From assembly GCA_964553715.1 (NCBI GenBank), contig CAZKKY010000017.1:1-24745 (forward strand): 24,745 nucleotides of DNA, read 5' to 3'. This DNA comes from JAGOJE01 sp964553715 (GTDB lineage Bacteria > Pseudomonadota > Alphaproteobacteria > Rickettsiales > Rickettsiaceae). Shown here in pieces: positions 14,654-23,228 of the stretch (positions within the stretch are counted from its first letter, which is position 1; each line of letters begins with the position of its first letter). The position numbers were made by a program, and so were the translations under genes. The notes under the pieces are model-generated. The model saw nothing but the letters and a program-made list of their open reading frames with translations, did no database searches and was not told the origin of the DNA.

Positions 14654-16507
14654 TTATCGTGTCACGTTTTTAGAATTTTTAGACTTACTAGGAGAAGACT
14701 TACTAGGCACCACGCTAGTAAAACTATCTATATCATTACTCTTTTTATCAAAAAAAGAATTCATAACTTTTCCTATGTCTTTCATTTTATCATAGAAATT
14801 CCTTTTTTTCAATAATTTTTCTATTTTGCTAGGCTCAGTAGCATCAGATGGGCTTCTAGAAAAGGTTTCTTTTTGTTGAGGATATATCTCTGAATAAGTA
14901 ACGAATGGTTCCAAATCATTTTCTCTTTTATAACTTTGAATTTTTTCATCTAAATTATTTTGTAGCTCATTTAGCTTTTCCTCACTCTCATTTGCAGATA
15001 ATTGTTGGTTTGGATTAATAGCAAAAAGCCCTAGCTGTAGCCTAGCATCTAATATATCCTCTATTTCTTTTGTACGTGGTTTCATCATTAATTTATCAAC
15101 AAATTCATTTTTTTCCTTTAAATCCTTATCAATTTGAAAATTACCTTCTGAATCAAGCTTCCAACCCCAATTAGGATTTGGTGGCATACTATTTCCTGAC
15201 ATTTTTACTTGATTAAATACATTTAGGAGCTCCTGCTCTCCTTGAATTATCTCTGTCTCACCTTTGGTATTAATATATACCCATTCTGAATCTAGTGGCT
15301 GAGGAAAAGTATAATTAAACTGCTCGGACCCATGCGATATCTCAACATTAGTAAAATCAGCACGCATAGCACCAGTTATATCTAGCACAGGCCTAACTCC
15401 TTCACCCATACCTTTTAGATGCTCAAGATTTACCTCAGACTCCCTAAGACTTGCAAGCAAATCATGAAATCCCGAGTCGTCATTACCACGACTATTAGAT
15501 AATAGATATTCAAGGCTACTGAGGCGCATTAATTCTTTAGATGATGTATAATCAATACTATTTGTACGCTTTAATTTATTTTGGGTTTTTTCAGATAATG
15601 TGATACCTGATGATGAAATAATCTTATCCTTTTCAGATTCTAGAAGTGTTTTATGATTTTCTACATCTCCATATAAATTAAGCTTAGCACCATAAGCGAG
15701 TACATCTATATCAGCAGTAATAGGCTTTACTGCTGTAATTGCAATAGAGCCATCAGTTTCTATTTTGATTTCTGGCTTACCTATAACCTTTACTTCTTCT
15801 GGTTTAGTACCTTGAATTTCTGAAAATTTTTCTCCTATAAATTCATGGTTATTATCTATTCTTTGGAATTGTCCGTCTTGAAGCTTTATAGCATATATAT
15901 GGCCATTTGGATCATCTGCAGGGTTCTTAGCTAAACCATCATTATCAGTAAAGATATAAATTTGATTTTTATTTTTATCTACCAGATTTACAGTACTAAT
16001 TAATTGATCAAACGCCTCTGCCGCAATTCCTGCATCATGTAATAAAAGTTCTGATGTTATATTAGTTTCACCAGATTGCTGGAATTTTTGAGCAGATTTC
16101 GCTAGCATATTTTCTATTTTTTTAAATTCCTGATTTGAATGTTCTACAGAATGATTATTTTCTCTTTGAAAGGTTTGAATTTTATTGATATCTTTATTCT
16201 TTCCAGCCTTACTTATAGAGGATTTTAGGGGAATTAAACCATCAACTAGACCTTTATCTGCAGATTTGCCATGCACAAACATATTTTTCCCAACAGCACC
16301 TTTCTTCATTAAAGGAAAAGCAGTAGGATTTACTGGTCTAAGTATAATATCTACCTCATTAGCTCTACTAAATTCCTTTAATAGAGCTAAATTCTCTTCA
16401 CTTATATTAGTATTTATTTCTTCTCTAGTTCTTGTACTATTAATTTCTGATATTTGTGAGGATGTTAATGCTTGAAAAGTATAATTTGTATGCATAAAGA
16501 TCAACAT
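14654..16507 (-). CDS. Edema factor/CyaA/ExoY-type nucleotidyl cyclase toxin
   Basis: This 617-residue protein matches the class II (anthrax edema factor, EF) cyclase toxins at every catalytic position I can recall. RPVNP at 57-61, then K74-N-M-F-V-H79-G-K81-S, equals EF Arg329, Lys346, His351 and Lys353 with identical spacing. TADID gives Asp266/Asp268 (EF Asp491/Asp493, metal ligands). SHGSEQFN gives His392 and Asn398 (EF His577 and Asn583), again with identical spacing and followed by FP. In the family these residues bind ATP and two metals and make cyclic nucleotides inside a host cell after activation by calmodulin (EF, CyaA) or actin (ExoY). The segments between motifs are about 40-50 residues longer than in EF. 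There is no N-terminal signal peptide, and the Ser/Lys-rich basic C-terminus would suit type IV secretion (inference). The activator and the nucleotide made are unknown. An alternative start is ATG at 16495. Confidence 0.88.
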   Translation of the reverse strand: MLIFMHTNYTFQALTSSQISEINSTRTREEINTNISEENLALLKEFSRANEVDIILRPVNPTAFPLMKKGAVGKNMFVHGKSADKGLVDGLIPLKSSISKAGKNKDINKIQTFQRENNHSVEHSNQEFKKIENMLAKSAQKFQQSGETNITSELLLHDAGIAAEAFDQLISTVNLVDKNKNQIYIFTDNDGLAKNPADDPNGHIYAIKLQDGQFQRIDNNHEFIGEKFSEIQGTKPEEVKVIGKPEIKIETDGSIAITAVKPITADIDVLAYGAKLNLYGDVENHKTLLESEKDKIISSSGITLSEKTQNKLKRTNSIDYTSSKELMRLSSLEYLLSNSRGNDDSGFHDLLASLRESEVNLEHLKGMGEGVRPVLDITGAMRADFTNVEISHGSEQFNYTFPQPLDSEWVYINTKGETEIIQGEQELLNVFNQVKMSGNSMPPNPNWGWKLDSEGNFQIDKDLKEKNEFVDKLMMKPRTKEIEDILDARLQLGLFAINPNQQLSANESEEKLNELQNNLDEKIQSYKRENDLEPFVTYSEIYPQQKETFSRSPSDATEPSKIEKLLKKRNFYDKMKDIGKVMNSFFDKKSNDIDSFTSVVPSKSSPSKSKNSKNVTR

Positions 16508-16731
16508 ATTAGTTTGGCCTACTAATATTTAACCATATATATAGGCAAAAGAAACAAAATATTACTGTAGCAAATATCATACTATTTTTAAACGAGGCTA
16601 TGTGTTATATAAAACACTACAATAAAAGCTAAACAACTGAAACTGAATGAATATTAGAGCATTTATCTAGCATTTCATGTATTTTTATTTCCTAAGATAG
16701 CTATTCAAACTAAAGTTCAAGAGGATAATAT

Positions 16732-17469
16732 ATGGGCAACAAGAATGATAATAAGAAAACATCAGATCAAAAATCAAAAAAAGTACAAAATTTATTAAAT
16801 GAAGGCAATACATGGAGTACTGATACAAGTGATATTGAAGAAGAGCAGCTATCCTCAATAAAAAATATTAAAAATAATAGAACACAAGTTCCAATAGACG
16901 AAGAGAAAGTCCATAATACTGCATCTAAAGTAGAACAGAAACTGTATGAGAGCACCTTAAACCACAGCATTAGCACAAAAGAACATACAGAAACAAAACT
17001 TACACAGGATCAAGAACTAGAAAAAGAAAACAAAGTATTAAAAAAATTAGATGATAAACTTGAGCAAATAAGGAATGATCCGCCTGTCCAACCTCAAGAA
17101 AAGCCTAGTATTATAAGTCCTATCCAGTCGCAAGAAAAGCCTAGTATTATAAGTAAAATATGGAAATCTATGAAGAAAATATGGAACGTAATAACTGGCA
17201 ACACAGATACTTATATACAAAACACCTATCAAAGCACATCATCTAAAGTGGACAAAACAGTAGAAAATAAGAAAACAGGAAATGAAAAAAAGAGTTTAAA
17301 ACAAAGAGACAAAGAACTAAAACAATATATGCTTAAGAAGCAAAGTATTAATATTGCTAGTAGTGTAAAGGATATAAGCAAAGCGTCTGATGTAACAAAA
17401 GATTCTATTTCTAAAGATAATTCATTACAGACCCAATATAAAAAGAATGGAGCATTCAAATCTATGTAG
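16732..17469 (+). CDS. Lys-rich, largely disordered unknown protein
   Basis: I do not recognise this 245-residue protein. It is very rich in Lys, Ser, Asn, Thr and Gln, with no signal peptide and a predicted coiled segment at about 90-115 (QDQELEKENKVLKKLDDKLEQ). A 12-residue repeat (QEKPSIIS twice) is encoded by identical 24-nt copies at 17095-17118 and 17131-17154. It is followed by a basic amphipathic stretch with two Trp seven residues apart (IWKSMKKIWNVI, about 143-154). AGAGGA precedes the ATG. It diverges from the cyclase toxin gene across 224 nt, so a secreted-effector role is conceivable but only from context and composition. Confidence 0.65.
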   Translation: MGNKNDNKKTSDQKSKKVQNLLNEGNTWSTDTSDIEEEQLSSIKNIKNNRTQVPIDEEKVHNTASKVEQKLYESTLNHSISTKEHTETKLTQDQELEKENKVLKKLDDKLEQIRNDPPVQPQEKPSIISPIQSQEKPSIISKIWKSMKKIWNVITGNTDTYIQNTYQSTSSKVDKTVENKKTGNEKKSLKQRDKELKQYMLKKQSINIASSVKDISKASDVTKDSISKDNSLQTQYKKNGAFKSM

Positions 17470-17530
17470 TTGAATATGAATATATAACCTAGTATTATTT
17501 TCTTTACTGCTAGCTAGCAAACGGTACTAT

Positions 17531-17806
17531 ATGTGGTGCCTTGATAAACTAAATATAAAAGTAAAAGTGACGTATTTAATCCCAAGCCAGGCAAGAAAGA
17601 CATTATATACACTAATTGATGAAGTTGCTCAAAATCATGAACCAACCCTAATCAAGGGCAAAAGAAATACAGCTGTTTTAGTATCGTCAGAAGATTTGGA
17701 AGATACTCAAGAAACGCTACTTATAATATAAAATAAAAAACTAAGTAGTTCTTTAATAAAAGGCAAAAATACCCTCTATGAAACATGCAGTACTAAATTA
17801 GACTGA
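17531..17806 (+). pseudogene. YefM/Phd-type antitoxin broken by a nonsense codon
   Basis: The readable part (66 codons to a TAA at 17729-17731) has the hallmarks of an antitoxin of the YefM/Phd family: SQARKTLYTLIDEV, HEPTLIKGKRNTAVLVSSEDL, QETL. Reading through the TAA in the same frame gives SSSLIKGKNTLYETCSTKLD and a stop at 17804-17806, which matches the expected family C-terminus (ESIxEGxxTPxEECSxxLDW). A single in-frame nonsense change therefore removed the toxin-neutralising tail. The start is uncertain: ATG 17531 or a GTG at 17567. The frameshifted toxin follows 2 nt later. Confidence 0.85.
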
Positions 17807-17808
17807 TA

Positions 17809-18074
17809 ATGTATACTTTATATTATACAAATGACGCAAAAAAGATTATCAAAAAATCACCAAATCTAACCTTAAGAAATCTTGCTTGCAGTTACTTAAC
17901 ATTATTGAATAAAATCCTTGTCAAAACTCTCCACCATATAAAAAACTAAAAGGAATTTTTGCTGGAATATACTCACGTAGAATTAACTTACAGAATAGAT
18001 TGTTTTATGAAATTGATGAAAACAATAAACGCATCAAAAGACTAAGAATCTGGAGGCATTATGGTGATAACTAA
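17809..18074 (+). pseudogene. YoeB/Txe-type toxin broken by a frameshift
   Basis: From ATG 17809 the first frame reads YTNDAKKIIKKSPNL and stops at 17947-17949. From about 17913 the frame used by the 3' part reads NPCQNSPPYKKLKG, then GIYSRRINLQNRLFYEID, and RLRIWRHYGDN to a TAA at 18072-18074. Together these match the YoeB/Txe ribosome-dependent mRNA interferase family from end to end (NPFQNPPPYEKL, YSRRIN-QHRLVYxID, RxWTHY). The frameshift maps near the A run at 17911-17914. Since the partner antitoxin is also broken, the whole module looks dead and is not just a sequencing error in one gene. Confidence 0.88.
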
Positions 18075-18125
18075 TAAAAATATTCAAAAATAACGGATAT
18101 AATTATTATTTTTACTATACCCTGA

Positions 18126-18542
18126 TTAGATTGACCATGATTTAATATGCCCTAAATTAGCCCAAGTAAGAATTTTTTGGTCTCTAGTAAGTAATGTTGC
18201 ACCGTAACATTTTGCTGTAGCAACAATAATCCTATCGGCTGGATCACCGTGAAAATTATCCATAAGTAAAACACTTTCAGAAGCAATTTCTGGAGAAATA
18301 TCTTTGATAGATACTCCGGGAATATTAGTTATTGATTCAAGGAAGTCTTTGATTGGCTCATAAATATTAATTCGTTTTTTAAATTTAAGCATAGCTATTT
18401 CCCACAATGAAATAGAGCTTAGAAATAATTGTGAATTGTCCTGGGCTAAATCTATTTGATGTTTCACATTTTCTGACAACTCTTCTGGCTTTAATAACGC
18501 CCAAAGCAAAACATGTGTGTCTAACACTATAGGATTATTCAT
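18126..18542 (-). CDS. vapC: PIN-domain ribonuclease toxin, VapC family
   Basis: VapC toxins are Mg-dependent RNases that cut tRNA or rRNA to arrest growth. Counting from the start chosen here (138 residues), the PIN acidic residues are Asp8 (VLDTHVLLW), Glu48 (SLWEIAML), Asp103 (GDPADRIIVATA) and Asp121 (LTRDQKI), all in place. The ATG at 18542 overlaps the antitoxin stop by 8 nt and has GGGA upstream; an ATG at 18563 would add seven residues. Together with the upstream antitoxin it forms a complete module that looks functional, unlike the dead pair on the opposite strand. Confidence 0.9.
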   Translation of the reverse strand: MNNPIVLDTHVLLWALLKPEELSENVKHQIDLAQDNSQLFLSSISLWEIAMLKFKKRINIYEPIKDFLESITNIPGVSIKDISPEIASESVLLMDNFHGDPADRIIVATAKCYGATLLTRDQKILTWANLGHIKSWSI

Positions 18543-18768
18543 ACTCAGCATCCCATTTCTCATCTACCTGTTCTAGTATATCAGCTTTGATTTCAGCCTT
18601 ATTTTTAAGCATACCAAATAAAGAAACCTTTGTCCTATCCAAAGGCACTACTTTAGCTATTGGTTTATCTCTTTTAGTAATTATTACTGACTCTTCGCTG
18701 ATTTGTAATTTCTTAATTATTTCAAGACAATGAGACTTAAACTGACTGATTGCTATTTTAGTAGACAT
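18535..18768 (-). CDS. Phd/YefM-family antitoxin of the VapC toxin
   Basis: The 77-residue protein begins MSTKIAISQFKSHCLEI and continues with ESVIITKRDKPIAKVVPLD, the standard N-terminal DNA-binding fold of Phd/YefM antitoxins. The C-terminal part is acidic and would wrap and inhibit the toxin. I chose the ATG at 18768 because that is the family's usual start and because a perfect -10 hexamer (TATAAT, 18792-18787 on the minus strand) would place transcription downstream of the alternative ATG at 18813. Antitoxins of this family usually repress their own promoter. Confidence 0.87.
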   Translation of the reverse strand: MSTKIAISQFKSHCLEIIKKLQISEESVIITKRDKPIAKVVPLDRTKVSLFGMLKNKAEIKADILEQVDEKWDAEYE

Positions 18769-18898
18769 ATTTTTGATGTTTGTTAAATTATAACTCAATA
18801 ATACAATAGTCATTTTTAATAGTCAATTGCAATAATAATGTCTATTTAATATTTTAAGTCGGAACTAAGAACTATAACCTAAAAAATTTAAAACAAGT

Positions 18899-20857
18899 CT
18901 AAACCATTGAATATGGATCTATATCTATTTTAATACTAATGCTAGATGGAGCTTTATATTTGCTAAAAACGCTAGCTATATAGGACTGTATATCTATTTT
19001 TTTATCCGCTATATATAATATGCGATATCGGTATCTATTTTGTAATTTTGATAACAAGCTTGGTGCAGGCCCTAAAATTCTAACAGAGTCATGCCTGATA
19101 CTCATACGCACTATTTTTTGCGCTTCACTCATTACAATATTTTCACTACTACCGGAAACTAAAACGGCAACCATTCTAGTAATAGGAGGCATTTTGCTAT
19201 CTAGCCTTGTTTGAAGCTCGTAGTTTGTAAATTCATCAAAATTATGTTCTTGTAGAAAATTGATAATCTTACTTTCAGGATTAAAACTTTGTAAATATAC
19301 AGTTCCTTTTGCCTCTTCTCTTCCTGCTCTACCACTAACTTGATATAACAGCTGAAAAGACCTTTCAGAGGCTTTCAAATCTCCTCCACTAATACCTATA
19401 TCAGAATCTATTACCCCAACTACACTAATTTTAGGAAAATGATATCCTTTTGTTATAACCTGGGTACCAATTAATATGTCTATTTCATGATTTGCTATTT
19501 TCTTTAATATATTTTCTATATCATGTTCAGATTTCATCTCGTCTTTTGTAGCTATTTGTATACGGCTTTGAGGAAAAAGCATTTGCATTTCTTCTGCTAC
19601 TCTCTCTACGCCAGGCCCGCAAGCTATAAAACTATCTTCCTGTCCACATTCAGAGCAGATATTTGGTAAGCTTCTTTTATAACCACAATGATGGCATTCA
19701 AGACGTTCTTTAGATTTATGCATTACAAGCCAGCTGGAACATGATGTACATGTAATTCTATGCCCGCAAGATCTACAAAGCATCATAGGTGCATATCCCC
19801 TACGATTTAGAAACACTATAGATTGCTCCTTCCTATCAAGCGCATTACGGATGGCTTCTTTAAGATCATTAGAGATAAAAGAAGATTTTGGTATTTTCTG
19901 CAGTCTCATGTCTATCACTTTAACTTCTGGCAATATTGCTATGCCAAATCTATTATGCAAAAGAGAAAGATGGTATTTTCCTAGTTTGACATTGTATATA
20001 GTTTCAATAGAAGGAGTAGCGGAAGATAATAAAACCTTGCATCCTGTTATCATAGATCTCATTACGGCCATATCTCTTGCATTATAAAGCACTCCCTCTT
20101 CTTGCTTATATGAGCTATCATGTTCCTCATCTACTACTATCAGATTAAGATTTTTATAAGGAAGAAATAGAGCGCTTCTTGTACCGATAATTACCTTTGC
20201 ATTACCAGATATAATCTCTTTTAAAAGATTACGCTTTTTGGCTTTAGTAATAGTAGAATTCCAAACAACAGGAGAAATACCAAATCTGCTTTTAAAGCGT
20301 TCTATTATTTGGGCGCTAAGAGCTATTTCTGGTAACATCAAAAGAGCTTGATGCCCTGATTTTATTACCTTTTCTATCATATGAAAATAGACTTCCGTTT
20401 TGCCCGAGCCAGTTATTCCCTTTAAAACAGATGGAATATTGGTAGATTTTATTTCTTCAAATGCTCTTTTTTGTTCCTCAGATAATGGTGCTAAATTACA
20501 AGTTTCTAAGTTACTATTTGCAATATTTTCTATAAGGGACTTATTTTCTCTACCACCTACAATTTCAATAGGTAATACAAGCTTTGTAATAGAACCTAAG
20601 CTTGCCATGTAATATTTTGCAGCTCTATAAATAAAATCTATAATTAATGATGGGATTTTGTAATCTAGCTTTGCAGTAATAATACGCAGATTTTTTATAT
20701 TACTTACTATATGAGTATCAACAACAATGCCTGTTATTTCTTTGTTTCTAAATGGCACTACTACAAGATCGCCAGCAGAGCATAATATATCATCCGGAGC
20801 ATTGTAATCTAGCTCTGGAATATTTAGCTTAGGGATGATGACTTTTAAACTATACAT
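18899..20857 (-). CDS. priA: Primosomal protein N' (replication restart helicase)
   Basis: PriA recognises stalled forks and reloads the replisome. The 652-residue protein has an N-terminal DNA-binding region, Walker A GITGSGKTEV (147-156), DEEH box (243-246) and SSATPS (278-283). Eight zinc-binding cysteines lie at 361, 364, 370, 373, 388, 391, 401 and 404, between the helicase lobes. Later helicase motifs include ILIGTQVITKGYHFPK and QVSGRAGRE. All expected motifs are intact. It is transcribed away from metG across only 35 nt, so the two promoters must overlap or nest. Confidence 0.96.
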   Translation of the reverse strand: MYSLKVIIPKLNIPELDYNAPDDILCSAGDLVVVPFRNKEITGIVVDTHIVSNIKNLRIITAKLDYKIPSLIIDFIYRAAKYYMASLGSITKLVLPIEIVGGRENKSLIENIANSNLETCNLAPLSEEQKRAFEEIKSTNIPSVLKGITGSGKTEVYFHMIEKVIKSGHQALLMLPEIALSAQIIERFKSRFGISPVVWNSTITKAKKRNLLKEIISGNAKVIIGTRSALFLPYKNLNLIVVDEEHDSSYKQEEGVLYNARDMAVMRSMITGCKVLLSSATPSIETIYNVKLGKYHLSLLHNRFGIAILPEVKVIDMRLQKIPKSSFISNDLKEAIRNALDRKEQSIVFLNRRGYAPMMLCRSCGHRITCTSCSSWLVMHKSKERLECHHCGYKRSLPNICSECGQEDSFIACGPGVERVAEEMQMLFPQSRIQIATKDEMKSEHDIENILKKIANHEIDILIGTQVITKGYHFPKISVVGVIDSDIGISGGDLKASERSFQLLYQVSGRAGREEAKGTVYLQSFNPESKIINFLQEHNFDEFTNYELQTRLDSKMPPITRMVAVLVSGSSENIVMSEAQKIVRMSIRHDSVRILGPAPSLLSKLQNRYRYRILYIADKKIDIQSYIASVFSKYKAPSSISIKIDIDPYSMV

Positions 20858-20863
20858 TATTGC

Positions 20864-20892
20864 TTGAGATATAAAAACTTTGATAGTATAAC
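20864..20892 (+). promoter_or_regulatory. Promoter abutting the metG start region
   Basis: TTGAGA (20864-20869), a 17-nt spacer and TATAAC (20887-20892) form a good sigma70-like promoter in the metG direction. The -10 hexamer ends at the base before the first possible ATG (20893), which decides the start choice of metG. Confidence 0.6.
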
Positions 20893-20919
20893 ATGATCAT
20901 GAAAAAAGATAATCGAAAT

Positions 20920-22455
20920 ATGACGCAAAATAAATACTATTATATTACTACACCTATTTATTATGTTAATGATATACCTCATATAGGCCACCTTTATACC
21001 ACTCTTGCTTGCGATGTGCTAGCTAGATTCATGCGTTTAATGGGAAGAGAAGTAAAATTTCTTACAGGAACAGACGAACACGGGCAAAAAGTAGAAAAAG
21101 CTGCCTATCTTGCTAATATGACGCCTCAAGATTTTACGGATAAACTATCACTTCATTTTCGCAATCTTACTAAAGTAATTAACTGCTCTAATGATGATTT
21201 TATTAGAACTACAGAAAAACGCCATATAAAAGCAGTACATCATCTTTGGAATAAATTGGTAGAAAATGGCTATATATATCTTGGAAAATATTCTGGCTGG
21301 TATTCTGTAAGGGACGAAGCTTTTTATAGCGAGTCCGAGATAAAAGACGGCCTTGCTCCTACTGGCGCACCAGTTGAATGGGTAGAAGAGCCAAGTTATT
21401 TCTTCTCATTGTCTAAATTTGGCGATAAGCTTTTAGAATTTTACGAAAAGAATCCTGATTTTATAAAACCAGAATCTAGAAGGAACGAAATAATAAGTTT
21501 TGTTAAATCTGGCCTTACAGATTTATCTATCTCTAGAACTAGTTTTAAATGGGGAGTTCCAGTACCTGGGGATGAGAATCATGTAATTTATGTATGGCTA
21601 GATGCTTTAACTAATTACATCTCTGCTATAGGATATCCTGATACCGACCGAGAATATACAAAATTTTGGCCTGCATCTGTACATGTTGTAGGAAAGGATA
21701 TAATAAGATTCCATGCTATATACTGGCCGGCCTTTTTAATGGGCGCAGATTTAGATATTCCTCACACTATAATGTCTCACGGATGGTGGCTAAATGATGG
21801 AGCAAAAATGTCTAAATCTCTTGGAAATGTGATAAACCCACTGTCTCTTATAGAGGAATTCGGACTTGATCCTGTTAGGTATTTTTTGATGAGAGAAATA
21901 ATTTTTGGTAATGATGGCAATTTTTCAAACAAAAATCTAATAAGTAGAATAAATACTGACTTATCAAATAAAATAGGGAACCTTGCCCAAAGGACTTTAT
22001 CATTTGTATTCAAAAATTGTAACGGCGTAATTCCAGAATCTTTTCAAGCTTACCAGAGCCCTTTACTTAATCATTGTCTTTCTTTAAGAGACAAAATAGT
22101 AAATCATGTAGAGAAACAAGAAATAAGCCAGATTCTTGAAGAAATTATCAAGCTTGCAGATCAGGCTAATATTTTTATTGATCATATGTCCCCTTGGAGC
22201 TTGAAAAATACAGATCCAGAAAAAATGATGGAAGTACTATATACCATATTAGAATCTATTAGATATATCGCAATATTACTGATACCATTTATTCCTGACT
22301 CTGCTAATAAATTGCTTTCGCAGCTTGGAGTAAAGGAAGAAATGCGTAATTTTATGTTCTTAGATCAAAGCGGCGCATTAATTCCTGGATCTAAAATTGA
22401 GTTACCTACCCCACTATTTCCAAGATTTATAGAAAAAAACGAAGTATTAAAATGA
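20920..22455 (+). CDS. metG: Methionyl-tRNA synthetase
   Basis: This class I synthetase (511 residues from the start chosen) charges initiator and elongator tRNA-Met. The N-terminus has TTPIYYVNDIPHIGHLYTT with HIGH at 21-24, then FLTGTDEHGQK, VWLDALTNYI, and KMSKS at 296-300. The connective region reads YSGWYSVRDEAFY in place of a CxxC zinc knuckle, as in zinc-free alphaproteobacterial forms. There is no C-terminal EMAP-like tRNA-binding extension. ATGs at 20893 and 20899 are in frame, but the promoter at 20864-20892 would start RNA at about 20899, so MTQNKYYYITT is the more likely N-terminus. The stop overlaps tatD by ATGA. Confidence 0.93.
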   Translation: MTQNKYYYITTPIYYVNDIPHIGHLYTTLACDVLARFMRLMGREVKFLTGTDEHGQKVEKAAYLANMTPQDFTDKLSLHFRNLTKVINCSNDDFIRTTEKRHIKAVHHLWNKLVENGYIYLGKYSGWYSVRDEAFYSESEIKDGLAPTGAPVEWVEEPSYFFSLSKFGDKLLEFYEKNPDFIKPESRRNEIISFVKSGLTDLSISRTSFKWGVPVPGDENHVIYVWLDALTNYISAIGYPDTDREYTKFWPASVHVVGKDIIRFHAIYWPAFLMGADLDIPHTIMSHGWWLNDGAKMSKSLGNVINPLSLIEEFGLDPVRYFLMREIIFGNDGNFSNKNLISRINTDLSNKIGNLAQRTLSFVFKNCNGVIPESFQAYQSPLLNHCLSLRDKIVNHVEKQEISQILEEIIKLADQANIFIDHMSPWSLKNTDPEKMMEVLYTILESIRYIAILLIPFIPDSANKLLSQLGVKEEMRNFMFLDQSGALIPGSKIELPTPLFPRFIEKNEVLK

Positions 22456-23228
22456 TAGTAGACTCACATTGCCATCTTAATATGAAGGAGTTTAGCGAAG
22501 ATTTAGATATTGTAATAGCAAATGCTGTTAAATCTGATGTAAGATATATGCAAACTATATGTACGAAGCTTGAAGATTTTCCATCTATTCTAGAGATTGC
22601 AGAAAAATATGATAATATTTTTGCATCTACCGGTATTCATCCTCATTATGCTGACGATAATATGCATATTGATAGCAATAAGCTAATTAAGCTAGCAGAT
22701 CACCCTAAAGTTATAGGCCTTGGAGAAACTGGTCTTGACTATTATTATGCACATTCTAACAAAGAGAATCAGAAGACTTTATTCGTGGAGCATATAAATA
22801 GCTCTAAGGAAACAGGTATTCCTATAATTGTACATACAAGAGATGCCGATAGCGATACGATAGACATATTAACATCAGAGATGAAGGACAAACCGTTTCC
22901 TGGTTTAATTCATTGTTTTTCTGGCTCTGAAGAGCTTGCATTTAAATCGTTAGATTTAGGGCTTTATATCTCAATTTCAGGCATTATCACATTTAAAAAT
23001 GCAGAATCTATAAGGTCTATAGTAGAAAAAATCCCTCTGGATAGGATATTAGTTGAAACAGATTCTCCATATCTAGCTCCAGTACCTATGAGAGGTAAAA
23101 GAGCAGAACCTGCATTTACTAGATTTGTTGCAGAAAAAATAGCAGAAATAAAAAATATAAACCAATCAGAAGTATTTCAAACTACGACAGAAAATTTCTT
23201 CAAATTATTTACAAAAGCAAAAAAATGA
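22452..23228 (+). CDS. tatD: TatD family metal-dependent DNase
   Basis: TatD enzymes are TIM-barrel metallohydrolases with 3'-5' exonuclease activity, linked to DNA repair. The 258-residue protein has the N-terminal metal motif DSHCHLN (His6, His8), TGIHPHY, GLGETGLDYYY with the metal-bridging Glu, HTRDAD, HCFSGS and ETDSPYLAP near the C-terminus, all as expected. It is embedded between metG and cysS with 4-nt ATGA overlaps on both sides. metG-tatD is a widely conserved pair. Confidence 0.95.
   Translation: MIVDSHCHLNMKEFSEDLDIVIANAVKSDVRYMQTICTKLEDFPSILEIAEKYDNIFASTGIHPHYADDNMHIDSNKLIKLADHPKVIGLGETGLDYYYAHSNKENQKTLFVEHINSSKETGIPIIVHTRDADSDTIDILTSEMKDKPFPGLIHCFSGSEELAFKSLDLGLYISISGIITFKNAESIRSIVEKIPLDRILVETDSPYLAPVPMRGKRAEPAFTRFVAEKIAEIKNINQSEVFQTTTENFFKLFTKAKK

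Noticed and set aside
17517..17520. GCTAGCTAGC palindrome near 17510-17520 as an attachment site or operator
   Set aside because: It is short, has no second copy in the window and no recombinase gene nearby.
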